From Acidobacteriota bacterium (GTDB lineage Bacteria; Acidobacteriota; Thermoanaerobaculia; Gp7-AA8), in NCBI GenBank assembly GCA_016184115.1, contig JACPDH010000070.1, positions 1-60,785 on the forward strand: a stretch of 60,785 bases of DNA. Direction: 5' to 3'. The stretch's first letter is position 1. Every line of letters starts with the position of its first letter. Below, in pieces: positions 48,141 to 56,416 of the stretch. Under the pieces are notes generated by a model, which saw only the letters and a program-made list of their open reading frames with translations, was not told where the DNA came from and did not search any database. The position numbers were made by a program, and so were the translations under genes.

Positions 48141-48836
48141 TCACTCCTCGATCGGCTCGGCGATGAACCGGTAGCCGATCCACGGCTCGGTCACGATGAA
48201 GCGGGGCGATGCCGGGTCAGGCTCGATCTTCTTCCGAAGTGACGCCACGTGAACGCGCACCGTGTCGGGAGTCGTCGTCGGCGTGTCGCGCCAGACGCGC
48301 GCGATGATCTGGTCGGTCGTCACGACTTTCCCGGCGCACGAGGCGAGGATCGCGAGCAGCGCGAACTCCGTCGGTGTTAGGCGTATTTCCTCGTCGCCTC
48401 GCAGGACCCGACGGCGATCGAAATCGACGGTAAGGCCGGTAAAGCAGAGTCGCGACCGGCTCTCCATCCCGCTTCTGCGGAGCTGCGCCCGTACGCGGGC
48501 GAGCAGTTCGGCGACCGAGAACGGTTTGGCGACGAAGTCGTCGGCGCCCAGGTCGAGCGCGCGGACGCGATCGGCCTCACCGCCGCGTACGGAGAGGACG
48601 ATGATCGGTGTCGTCGATGTCTTGCGCATCGTCGTGATCAACTCGAAGCCGTCGATTCCCGGCATCGCGAGGTCGGTGAGGACGAGATCGGGCTTGTCGC
48701 TGCGTGCGACGGCGAGCCCCTCGCGCCCGTTGCTCGCCTCGATCACGTCGTAGCTCTCGCCGCGAAGCTGCGCGACGATCGACCGGCGGATCGCCGGGTC
48801 GTCTTCGACGACGAGGATGCGCGAGCTGCCGAGCAT
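48141..48836 (-). CDS. OmpR/KdpE-family response regulator
   Basis: 231 residues. The receiver domain (about 1-120) has the acidic pair in VVEDD, phosphoacceptor Asp in LVLTDLAMPG, the switch Ser in VLSVRGG and Lys in FVAKPFS. The winged-helix DNA-binding domain (about 130-228) has LTPTEFALLAILASCAG and the recognition helix region PDTVRVHVASLRKKIE, close to KdpE. ATG 48836 overlaps the sensor's stop (TGATG), so the pair is translationally coupled. The four-copy direct repeat at 50520-50559 is its likely binding site. Confidence 0.9.
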   Translation of the reverse strand: MLGSSRILVVEDDPAIRRSIVAQLRGESYDVIEASNGREGLAVARSDKPDLVLTDLAMPGIDGFELITTMRKTSTTPIIVLSVRGGEADRVRALDLGADDFVAKPFSVAELLARVRAQLRRSGMESRSRLCFTGLTVDFDRRRVLRGDEEIRLTPTEFALLAILASCAGKVVTTDQIIARVWRDTPTTTPDTVRVHVASLRKKIEPDPASPRFIVTEPWIGYRFIAEPIEE

Positions 48837-50344
48837 CACGGCGCCGCCTCGGTCGTCATGCGCGCTCCGGGCGCGTCGAGGCGGGCGATCGTCCCCCCTC
48901 CCTCGCGCTCGAACCACTCGACGCTTCCACCGCTCAATGCGGCGAGCGTGCGCGCGAGCTCGATTCCGAGGCCGCCACCGTCGATCTTCGGAGCCTGGAT
49001 CGTCCTCACCCGCTTCGCCTGTTCGGCGGTTAGGCCGGCGCCGCGGTCTCCGATCTCGATCCAGACGCGGCCCGGAACCTCGGCCGACGGCATGGCGCGG
49101 AGCTCGATCGCCGTTCCTGCGGGTGCCGCATCGTCGGCGTTCTCGATGAGGTTGATGACGATCTCGAGTGCGAGAGACGGGTCGACGAAAAGGTCGAGCG
49201 TATCGTCCGCGACCGTCGTCTGGATCGGACGAGCGTCGGTGATCGTTGGGAGCGCCTCCCGCGCGGAGCGGAACAGGTCGGCGGCAGGTGTCGGCTCGCT
49301 GCGCGGCGACACGATGCCCGCCTCGAAGCGGGCAAGCGACAAGAGGTTGTCGATCCGGCGATGAAGTCGCGCGACCTCGTCGCGAATCGCGCGAACGTGA
49401 GATCTCGCGCCTTCGGAGTCGGGCCCCGCGCGCTCGAGTGCCTCGCTCTCCACCGCGAGCACGGTGAGCGGCGACTTCAGGTCGTGCGAGACCGCCTGCA
49501 GTAACGACGATTTGAGCTCGTTTGCCTGACCGAGCGCTTCGACGTGCGCGCTCTCGCGCATGAATCGCTCGCGCTCGATCGCAAACGACAGGAGGTTCGC
49601 CGCGGAGTCGAGCGCAGTTCGCGTCTGCACCGCGCCGCGGGCGATGAGCGCCGCACGCACCCTGCCGCTCGCGGTCAACGGAACGCAGACGTCGCTTCCA
49701 TAGGGAGAGGGGATGTCGGTCGTCCTGCCATGCCTGCCGACCCCCGCGACGATGTCCTCGACCTCGTCGGTCATCGGCTCCCCGGTCCACGACAGCACTT
49801 GCTGCTGTTGGGGCGATGCCCCGAAGAGAATCACACCGCCGCTCGCGGCGCCGATGCGCTGGAGGTAGCGGCTCGTCGCCGTGCCGATCTCTTCGTTCCC
49901 TCCCGCCCCGCGTAACAGCGAGACGCTCATCTCATAGAGCGCCTCGATCTCTTCGCGGCTGGCGCGCGCGTTCTCGCCCTGCTGCCGCTCGCGAACCAGC
50001 AGCCTGTTGGCGAGCAGTGAGGTAAGCAGGAAGGTCGTGAGGGCGATCCAGTTCTCCGGATCGTCGACGACGAGTGTGTGTTTCGGAGGGAAGAAAAAGA
50101 AGTTGTAAACGAGCGTTGCGGCGATCGCGGTGATCGTCGCGATCGGGAGAGGCTGTCGTGATGCGACCAGGAGCACGCCGACGAGCAGCACGAAGCCCGC
50201 GCCCGCCGGATTCAGCTGCAATGCCATCGCGCTCGCGCTCAGCAACGCGACGAGGAGCAGCGATCGTCCGAGCCGTGCCGCGAAGAACTTCACGACGTCA
50301 GCGCGCGTCGACCGCCCGCGCTCGAGAATCCCGGACTTGATCAT
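48836..50344 (-). CDS. KdpD-like sensor histidine kinase lacking the KdpD/Usp N-domain
   Basis: 502 residues. Four membrane helices of the KdpD DUF4118 type come first (GRSLLLVALLSASAMALQ; FVLLVGVLLVAS; TITAIAATLVYNFFFFPP; LTTFLLTSLLANRLL), then a GAF domain (about 135-260), HisKA with H287 in VSHDLKSPLT, and HATPase_c (N-box LIENADDA, G-boxes GDRGAGL and GGGLGIELA). E. coli KdpD is about 894 residues; its long cytoplasmic KdpD and Usp domains are missing, so this is a short form. The start is uncertain: ATG 50344 overlaps a small upstream frame; GTG at 50293 would avoid that. It pairs with the regulator next door. Confidence 0.88.
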   Translation of the reverse strand: MIKSGILERGRSTRADVVKFFAARLGRSLLLVALLSASAMALQLNPAGAGFVLLVGVLLVASRQPLPIATITAIAATLVYNFFFFPPKHTLVVDDPENWIALTTFLLTSLLANRLLVRERQQGENARASREEIEALYEMSVSLLRGAGGNEEIGTATSRYLQRIGAASGGVILFGASPQQQQVLSWTGEPMTDEVEDIVAGVGRHGRTTDIPSPYGSDVCVPLTASGRVRAALIARGAVQTRTALDSAANLLSFAIERERFMRESAHVEALGQANELKSSLLQAVSHDLKSPLTVLAVESEALERAGPDSEGARSHVRAIRDEVARLHRRIDNLLSLARFEAGIVSPRSEPTPAADLFRSAREALPTITDARPIQTTVADDTLDLFVDPSLALEIVINLIENADDAAPAGTAIELRAMPSAEVPGRVWIEIGDRGAGLTAEQAKRVRTIQAPKIDGGGLGIELARTLAALSGGSVEWFEREGGGTIARLDAPGARMTTEAAP

Positions 50345-50465
50345 CCGCGCAGCTTCTCACGCCGAAGACGCCGAGCGCGATCGCCGCGACGATGATCGCC
50401 GCGAGGATCCAGTCCTCGAACGTGGTTCCGACGAGGCGCGCGATCTGGCGAATGATCCATCGCAT
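50298..50465 (-). CDS. Candidate 55-residue single-span membrane protein
   Basis: A short frame (ATG 50465 to TGA 50298) encodes a basic amphipathic start (RWIIRQIARLVGTTFEDW), one clear helix (ILAAIIVAAIALGVFGV) and a charged tail. It lies between the operator and the sensor kinase gene and overlaps that gene's annotated start by 47 nt, or stops 4 nt before an alternative GTG start of the kinase. The other frames here are arginine-rich, so the hydrophobic frame stands out. The ribosome-binding site (GAAGG) is too close to be convincing. It is not KdpF by sequence, but has a similar size class and position. Confidence 0.45.
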   Translation of the reverse strand: MRWIIRQIARLVGTTFEDWILAAIIVAAIALGVFGVRSCADDQVRDSRARAVDAR

Positions 50466-50519
50466 CCCCTTCTACAACCGGGCGCCGTGGCCGGTGTCGT
50501 GTTGATTCTCGCATTGAAT

Positions 50520-50559
50520 CGTCAAGCGCGCATTAGGACGGCATTAAGAGTTCATTAAG
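50520..50559 (-). promoter_or_regulatory. Four direct repeats at 11-bp spacing: probable response-regulator operator
   Basis: Read on the minus strand: CTTAATG (50559-50553), CTTAATG (50548-50542), CCTAATG (50537-50531) and CTTGACG (50526-50520), each separated by 4 nt. The last contains TTGACG, a good -35 hexamer for the sensor/regulator operon. Direct repeats one helical turn apart and overlapping -35 are the standard binding mode of OmpR/PhoB/KdpE-family regulators. The site lies between the two-component operon and the divergent kup gene, so it may control both. Confidence 0.7.
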
Positions 50560-50648
50560 CACGAATTTCAGTGGCGATTCGACCGCTACCTTGATCGAGG
50601 AGACGCAGACGGCATCCACCGTCGCGCGCCCTCGCGAGGAGGTATTGA

Positions 50649-52553
50649 TTGTCAAGCGATGCATCGGCGCACCGAGCGGCGGCGCCGGGTGGGACCAGAC
50701 TTCTTTCTCTTTCGTTGCTCGCACTCGGAATCGTCTACGGCGATATCGGGACGAGCCCGCTCTACGCACTTCGCGAATGTTTCAATGGGCCGCACGCGGT
50801 TCCGGTCTCGACAGAGAACATCCTCGGGGTGCTCTCTCTGATCTTCTGGACTCTCGTCACCATCGTCACGATCAAGTACCACGTCTACGTCCTTCGTTTC
50901 GACAATCGCGGTGAAGGAGGAATCCTCGCGCTTCTCGGCCTGATCGGATTGACCAACAAGCGTCGGAAGCGTGCGAAGTTCGCGATGGTCGGGCTTGGCG
51001 TGTTCGGTGCCGCGCTTCTTTACGGCGACGGGATGATCACTCCCGCAATCTCGGTGCTCAGTGCGGTCGAAGGGCTCGAAGTGGCGACGCCTTTGTTCAA
51101 GCCATACGTCATCCCGATCACGATCGCCATTCTCGTGCTTCTCTTCGCCTTTCAGAGGAAGGGGACGGCGGGAGTCGGGATGGTGTTCGGTCCGATCACT
51201 CTCTGCTGGTTCGCAGTGCTCACGGTGCTTGGCGTCCGAGGAATCATGCTCGAGCCACGCGTGCTCGCGTCGCTCAATCCCGTGCACGCGTGGACGTTCT
51301 TCGCGAACAACGGCTTTCATGGCTTTCTGGTGCTCGGCGCGGTTTTTCTCGTTGCCACCGGAGGCGAGGCGCTTTACGCCGATCTGGGACACTTTGGAGA
51401 ACGGGCGATTCAGATCGACTGGTTCTTCATCGCGGGCCCCGCGCTGATGATCCAGTACCTTGGCCAGGGAGGGCTTCTGATCAGCCAGCCCGCGACGGCG
51501 GTGAACCCGTTTTACCTTCTCGCGCCGAGCTGGAGCGTTTACCCTCTCGTCGTGCTCGCGACCTGCGCGACGATCATCGCGTCGCAGGCAATCATCTCGG
51601 GAGCGTTCTCGCTCACGCGGCAGGCGATTCAGCTCGGATACCTTCCGCGAATGGAGATCATCCACACGTCGAAGGAAGAGATCGGGCAGATCTACATGCC
51701 AACCGTGAACTGGGGACTGATGGTCGCGACGATCGCGCTCGTCGTCGGTTTCGGTTCCTCGAGCAACATCGCGGGAGCGTACGGCGTTGCGGTCAGCACG
51801 ACGATGGTCATCACGACGCTGCTCGCCTACGTCGTCGCACGCGATCTTCGCGGCTGGAGCAGGCTCGCGGCGATGAGCGTGACAGTGGCACTGCTCGTCG
51901 GCGACATCGCGTTTCTCGTCGCCAACTATTTCAAAGTCGCGGACGGCGGCTGGTTCCCTCTCCTGATCGCTTCGGTCGTATTTGCGGCGATGACGACCTG
52001 GCGACTCGGTCGCGACACACTCACGGCGAAGCTGCAGGAAGGCGCGCTTTCCCAGGAGATGTTCGTCGATTCGCTTCGACGCCGCCCCCCGATCCGCGTG
52101 CCGGGAACCGCGGTCTTCATGCACCGCAATCCGACCGCGGTGCCGTCATCGCTTCTCCACGCGCTCAAGCACTTCAAGTCACTTCACGAGCGGGTCATCC
52201 TTCTCTCGCTCACGAGCGAAGAGGTGTCGCACGTCGGTGACGCAGAGCGACTCGAGCTCGCAGACCTAGGGGAGGGAATCCACCGGCTCGAGGCGCACTA
52301 CGGGTACATGGAAGACGTCGACGTGCCGGCTCTGCTCGAGCGCGCGGCGGCGAAGGGTATCGTCGTACCGCCGATGGAGACGACGTACTTCCTCGGCAGG
52401 GAGACGCTCGTCAGCGGTGGGCGAAAGAGCGGGCTGGCGCCATGGCGCGAGAAACTCTTTGCCTCGATGATGCGCAACGCAGCGGGAGCGGCTCGCTTCT
52501 TCAAGCTTCCGCCTAACCGCGTCGTCGAGCTCGGCGCCCAGATCGAGCTTTGA
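50649..52553 (+). CDS. kup: Kup-type potassium uptake protein
   Basis: 634 residues, about 12 membrane helices followed by a cytoplasmic domain of about 170 residues. LGIVYGDIGTSPLYALRE is the diagnostic Kup/HAK/KT start, RGEGGILALLGLIG, LYGDGMITPAISVLSAVEGLE and GTGGEALYADLGHFG-like ATGGEALYADLGHFG follow. The TTG start at 50649 is supported by GAGGAGG 6-7 nt upstream. It should carry out K+/H+ symport across the inner membrane. It is divergent from the KdpDE-like pair, and no kdpFABC genes are present in the window. Confidence 0.93.
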   Translation: MSSDASAHRAAAPGGTRLLSLSLLALGIVYGDIGTSPLYALRECFNGPHAVPVSTENILGVLSLIFWTLVTIVTIKYHVYVLRFDNRGEGGILALLGLIGLTNKRRKRAKFAMVGLGVFGAALLYGDGMITPAISVLSAVEGLEVATPLFKPYVIPITIAILVLLFAFQRKGTAGVGMVFGPITLCWFAVLTVLGVRGIMLEPRVLASLNPVHAWTFFANNGFHGFLVLGAVFLVATGGEALYADLGHFGERAIQIDWFFIAGPALMIQYLGQGGLLISQPATAVNPFYLLAPSWSVYPLVVLATCATIIASQAIISGAFSLTRQAIQLGYLPRMEIIHTSKEEIGQIYMPTVNWGLMVATIALVVGFGSSSNIAGAYGVAVSTTMVITTLLAYVVARDLRGWSRLAAMSVTVALLVGDIAFLVANYFKVADGGWFPLLIASVVFAAMTTWRLGRDTLTAKLQEGALSQEMFVDSLRRRPPIRVPGTAVFMHRNPTAVPSSLLHALKHFKSLHERVILLSLTSEEVSHVGDAERLELADLGEGIHRLEAHYGYMEDVDVPALLERAAAKGIVVPPMETTYFLGRETLVSGGRKSGLAPWREKLFASMMRNAAGAARFFKLPPNRVVELGAQIEL

Positions 52554-52758
52554 TCGGCGTGAGTCGGACGACGGTACGGGGCCGGGGGTGAAACGTCACT
52601 ACGCCGCGTGCGAAATTGGTGGATTCTCGCCCGCTTCGACGCTCGCGGGCGACAGGGGCCGGCGGGCGGCATGGTAGAGTTGAACCGTCCACCAGATCTC
52701 CCCGCGAGCTCACTCGAGGTGCCCCAGGACCGTTCGAAGCAGGTGAAGAGAAGAGCCG

Positions 52759-53073
52759 ATGGACCCTGATGACGATCTCGACCTCGACAGCACGCTCGTT
52801 CGGCGCGGGCGCGACGCGGAGACCTTCGACCAGGTCAGCGCGTTCGCGAAGGAGATCGAAGGGCGTTCGCTCGACAAGCTGCTCCTCGACCTTCCGGGTC
52901 TCGCTGCCCTTTCGGAGTGGAAGTTTCGACTCGCCTCACAGATGTTCGGCCGTCGCTACCGGCAGCTTCCCGCCGTCGAGAAGGCGCAGTTGAAGATCTT
53001 CGCCGAGGAGGTTGCCGCGTCGCAGGATGCGGAGCTCGCCTCGAAGATCCGCGCACTGATCGCGGAACGCTGA
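52759..53073 (+). CDS. Small acidic helical protein of unknown function
   Basis: 104 residues. ATG 52759 has GAAGAG about 6-8 nt upstream. The sequence is mostly helical, starting with an acidic run (MDPDDDLDLDS) and containing EWKFRLASQMFGRRYRQLP and KAQLKIFAEEVAASQDAELA. Codon choice (GAC, CTC, AAG) looks like a real gene. No family is recognised, and it has no signal peptide or membrane helix. Confidence 0.55.
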   Translation: MDPDDDLDLDSTLVRRGRDAETFDQVSAFAKEIEGRSLDKLLLDLPGLAALSEWKFRLASQMFGRRYRQLPAVEKAQLKIFAEEVAASQDAELASKIRALIAER

Positions 53074-53167
53074 CGACTCGCGACAAAGCGTGCGAGAATC
53101 GCGCCGGCATCGCGATCGGCGCGTTCGTTCGGTCGCGCTCGAAGGCGAGTCGCCGAGACCGAAACTG

Positions 53168-53788
53168 ATGTTTTCCTACGCAATCCTTGGGGCGGCCTTC
53201 GCGTTCGCCGCGGCAGTGCAGCCTGGGCAGTTCCAGGCGTACGTCATCGCGCGCGCAATCGCGAATGGCTGGCGGAGAACGCTGCCGGCGGCACTCTCGC
53301 CTCTGCTGAGCGACTTGTTCACCGTCACGATCGTTCTCGTGATCCTCACGAATGTCCCCGCGTCGTTCCTGCTCGCGTTGAGGCTCATCGGTGGCTTTTT
53401 CCTGCTCTATCTCGCATGGGGGGCGTTCCGGACATTTCGATCTGCAGCGCAATCGGAAGTTGCGCCCGCAGCTCCCGCGCACCGGACGGTGCTCGAGGCG
53501 GCGTTCGTGAACGTGCTGAATCCGAACCCGTACCTCGCATGGGCGCTCGTCCTCGGGCCGCTGCTCCTCGAGGCGTGGACGAAGAACCCGACATACGGTG
53601 TCGCGCTCGTCGTGTCGTTCTATGTGACGATCATCGTCGCGACGGCGGGAATCATCGTACTCGCCGCACTCGCCGGATCGCTTGGGCCGCGTGTCGCGCG
53701 CCTGCTCGTCGGACTCTCGGCGATCGCGCTCCTCGCATTCGCGGTCTACCAGCTCTACGCCGCGTCAGCGACGCTGCTTCGCGGCTGA
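53168..53788 (+). CDS. LysE-family amino-acid exporter
   Basis: 206 residues with six hydrophobic helices. FAAAVQPGQFQAYVIARAIANGWRR corresponds to the LysE/RhtB start (usually PGP at the first loop) and LRLIGGFFLLYLAWGAFRTF to its third-helix motif; FVNVLNPNPYLAWALVLGP is the conserved N-P loop. The ATG at 53168 fits the family N-terminus. It likely exports amino acids or derivatives. It is a single gene. Confidence 0.85.
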   Translation: MFSYAILGAAFAFAAAVQPGQFQAYVIARAIANGWRRTLPAALSPLLSDLFTVTIVLVILTNVPASFLLALRLIGGFFLLYLAWGAFRTFRSAAQSEVAPAAPAHRTVLEAAFVNVLNPNPYLAWALVLGPLLLEAWTKNPTYGVALVVSFYVTIIVATAGIIVLAALAGSLGPRVARLLVGLSAIALLAFAVYQLYAASATLLRG

Positions 53789-53916
53789 CTGTGCCGTCGA
53801 TTGCCTAACGAATCGCGTCTGCGATGGTCCCTGGGTTGGCGCGACCGCTTGGATACAGACGAGTCAGCGGTTTGTGCTACAGCGGACCGAGCATCGATTG
53901 CGAGCACGGGCCAGTT

Positions 53917-54027
53917 GTCATCCCGGCGAGCGAAGCGAGGAGGGATCTCGCAGGCTGGTACAAGCGAGGTATGTTTGGTCGAATGTTCGTCCGAACCTGA
54001 GAGGTCCCTCGCTCCGCTCGGGACGAC
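53917..54027. repeat. Inverted repeat of the GTCATCCCGA...GCGAGG family (second full copy)
   Basis: Begins GTCATCCCGGCGAGCGAAG and ends CGCTCGGGACGAC, with inner GAGGGATCTCGCAGG against CCTGAGAGGTCCCTC. It matches 32297-32422 in arms but not in loop. It sits in the 387-nt gene-free gap between the LysE gene and the convergent GNAT gene. Confidence 0.8.
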
Positions 54028-54175
54028 ACGCCCGATGCTGTAGCGCAAACCGCCGACTCGTCAGCAAGCTCGGGCCGTCCGGCCTTCGAAGTGCAATCAG
54101 CAGGATCGGTCGCGTCTTCGGTCTCCGCGCGCCTGAAACGGCGCATTCGCTGTCTGCGAGCGCGCCGCGCTGATC

Positions 54176-55006
54176 TCATTTCGCGAGTTGCCATTTCGTC
54201 CGCGTGTACGCGACGCGGAAGCCAGAGCGCTCCGCGTTGCGCTGCGAGCCGCTGCCTGGAAGCGCAACCATCATCGCGAGGTCGCAGCCCGACTGCGCCG
54301 CAAAGCGGAGGCGGTCGGACAGCATTGCGTTCTGCGCTCCGCGATTGCGGAATCCGGGTATCGTGCTCGCTCCGGCGAACAACGCGACTCCGTCATGGAT
54401 GTTCAGTCCCCCGGTCGCGACTGGCCGCCCGTCGATCTCAGCGAAGAAGGGAGTCGTGCAGCGGCTCTCCATCATCACGGCGCCGAGTGCGCGAACGAAT
54501 GCAGCGGCTTCGGCTGTTTCGCTCCACCCGCGTGCGGACGTCTCCGCCCACAACTCCGCCTCATCGCGTCTGGCGACTCGCGTTACTACACCATCGCTCC
54601 TGGGCGGGGATGAGTCGACGTCGAGATCGAGCGGCCGTACAAGAACGGTCGAGAGCTCAACGGGCTGATACCCGCGGGCGTTCAGAAGGGGAATCACCGA
54701 CGGGTCGGCGAGCGGGCTGACTTCGTGAAACACCTCGGCGCCGCGCTCGCGGAAGAACAGCTCGACCTTCCCTAACGTCTCTTCGCTCGCTCGAACGTCG
54801 ATGCCGAGCCCGAATGTCTGCGTGAGCGGCGATCCGACTCCGTCGAACATTGCGAACGTCCCGTCGACTTCGACCCAGCAGGCACCGCTGGCCGGATCGA
54901 CCCGCGACCGTGCGTCCACGAAGTCGGCGTTGCTCTTCCCTTCTGTGCGCTCGAGCCTGCGCGCGAGCTGCGTGTCGGAAAACGGCCAGGGTGCGGGATC
55001 GCCCAT
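54176..55006 (-). CDS. GNAT-family N-acetyltransferase
   Basis: 276 residues. ATG 55006 is preferred (GAGG 5 nt upstream) over a GTG two codons earlier. The C-terminal half (about 135-275) has the acetyl-CoA site: VATGGLNIHDGVALFAGASTIPGFRNRGAQNAML, with RNRGAQ in place of Q/RxxGxG/A. The N-terminal half may be a second, degenerate GNAT-like domain, given length and beta-rich pattern. The substrate is unknown. Confidence 0.82.
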   Translation of the reverse strand: MGDPAPWPFSDTQLARRLERTEGKSNADFVDARSRVDPASGACWVEVDGTFAMFDGVGSPLTQTFGLGIDVRASEETLGKVELFFRERGAEVFHEVSPLADPSVIPLLNARGYQPVELSTVLVRPLDLDVDSSPPRSDGVVTRVARRDEAELWAETSARGWSETAEAAAFVRALGAVMMESRCTTPFFAEIDGRPVATGGLNIHDGVALFAGASTIPGFRNRGAQNAMLSDRLRFAAQSGCDLAMMVALPGSGSQRNAERSGFRVAYTRTKWQLAK

Positions 55007-55298
55007 CGTCACCTCATCTCATTCGTTCCGTTGCGTGCGGCCTCTACGTCGTGAGCTCCGCCGTCTACGCATCTCGGGAGATTGGCGCGATCATACCGGT
55101 TAGACTTCGACGATCCGAGTCGAAATAGGCCCGCGGTGGGCGCGGCGCCTCGATGGAACGACACGAGACCACGAACATGGACCGTGCGGAGCGCATTGAA
55201 GGGAATTCGGGCGGCCGCTAGAGACACGAATCGCGACTCATGCCGGACGACACGACGCGGCAGTTGGTGCCGTGATGGGACGCGATCGAGGCGACCGG

Positions 55299-55514
55299 TC
55301 AGCAGCGGGTCTTGAGAATCGAAGACGCCTGACGCTCGAGGGCAGGGCAGCAGGTCGTCCACATCGAGTCGAACCAGCCGTTGTCGAAGCCGTGGATTCT
55401 CACGGCGATGACGGCTCGCCCGTGTGTGGCGCAACGCAGCTCCGCTGTGCGCTCGAGGCGCTCGCGAAGCCGCACTCGCAACGTTTGCGACGGGTCCTTG
55501 ATCGTGATCGACAT
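55299..55514 (-). CDS. 71-residue Cys/His-containing protein of unknown function
   Basis: ATG 55514 has AGGA 3 nt upstream. The sequence contains LRCATHGRAVIAV, WFDSMWTTCCPALE and a final KTRC, so CxxH...CC...C could bind a metal such as zinc. Codon use matches neighbouring real genes. I believe similar short proteins occur in related genomes but cannot name a family. The flanking stretches 55007-55298 and 55515-55777 hold nothing I can support. Confidence 0.55.
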   Translation of the reverse strand: MSITIKDPSQTLRVRLRERLERTAELRCATHGRAVIAVRIHGFDNGWFDSMWTTCCPALERQASSILKTRC

Positions 55515-55777
55515 CGTTCCTGCAGGCTCTTCCACCATAGAGATTGGTCTCCCGCTCGAGAGAATGGGAAGCTAAGAGGAGTGAGTCCAGAGGAGCTGAC
55601 TTAGTTCAGACAGCCTGAAGCGCCGGAGAGAATGCCCCAACGTGCTGTCACAATACGCGCATCGGCGGGGAGAGTCACGGGACAATACCGCCGGCTCGAT
55701 TCTGGCTGCGGCGGCGCTTTGCGTTTGAGTCGCGAGTCGCAGCGCCTGCGAATCCCGCGCGACTCGCTGACGTGCTC

Positions 55778-55996
55778 CTATTTCTTCGTCCGTGTGAGGA
55801 GAAGCGCGGTGCCGGTCACGATCGCGGCGACGCCGGCCCAGACCGGAACCCTGATCGTCTCCTTGTCCTTCACCGAGACCTCGATCGGTCCGAGCTTCGC
55901 GTCGTGGGTCGTCTTCGTGTAGGTGAAGCCGCCATACACCAGGCCTAGGATTCCGGCCACGATCAGTACCACCGCGACAATTCTGAGTCCATTCAT
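55778..55996 (-). CDS. Small inner-membrane protein (DUF3185-like)
   Basis: 72 residues with two hydrophobic helices (RIVAVVLIVAGILGLVYGGF and VWAGVAAIVTGTALLL) around a short charged loop (KLGPIEVSVKDKETIRV). The start has an excellent AGGAGGT 6 nt upstream. This two-helix pattern matches DUF3185-type small membrane proteins found widely in Gram-negatives. The function is unknown. Confidence 0.85.
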   Translation of the reverse strand: MNGLRIVAVVLIVAGILGLVYGGFTYTKTTHDAKLGPIEVSVKDKETIRVPVWAGVAAIVTGTALLLTRTKK

Positions 55997-56164
55997 GGGG
56001 ACCTCCTCGTGCCGAAAACCCGGAGCTGTACGACGCTATCCTCAGCCAACGCGAATGCGCGAGATGTTGGAACTATCGAAGACGAGATCCTCGGTCGCGT
56101 TTCGAAACAGTGTGGGATGCGTTCAGTTTAGCATTGGGCCGCCGGGTGAAGGACCGAGCTGAGG

Positions 56165-56170
56165 TAGAAT
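56165..56170 (+). promoter_or_regulatory. Candidate leaderless promoter of the antitoxin gene
   Basis: TAGAAT ends 6 nt before the ATG at 56177. No Shine-Dalgarno sequence precedes the gene. Confidence 0.4.
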
Positions 56171-56176
56171 CCGAGC

Positions 56177-56416
56177 ATGAACCGACGAGTAGAAGAACTC
56201 TATCGGGCGGCGGCGGATCTTCCCGAGCGTGACCGCGCGGAACTGGCCGGGCTTCTCCTCGAGAGTCTCGAGGTCGAGGCGGACCAAGACGTAGAAATCG
56301 CCTGGGCTCAAGAGATTGAGAGGCGAATTCGGGAAATCGAGACCGGCGAAGTGACCACGATTCCCTGGGAAGAGGTTCGCGCCACGCTGCATGCCCGCCT
56401 TGCCGAAAAAGGTTGA
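56177..56416 (+). CDS. Antitoxin, addiction module component (TIGR02574-like)
   Basis: 79 residues. VEELYRAAADLPERDRAELAGLLLESLE is the helical start of the family of short antitoxins that pair with RelE/ParE-like toxins. The C-terminal half (AQEIERRIREIETGEVTTIPWEEVRATLHAR) carries the conserved W-EEV segment that wraps the toxin. It overlaps the toxin frame by 26 nt, the usual arrangement. The gene looks intact. Confidence 0.85.
   Translation: MNRRVEELYRAAADLPERDRAELAGLLLESLEVEADQDVEIAWAQEIERRIREIETGEVTTIPWEEVRATLHARLAEKG

Noticed and set aside
55013-55298. Coding frames on both strands between the GNAT and 71-residue genes
   Set aside because: Arginine-rich, no ribosome-binding site, no motif; treated as non-coding.
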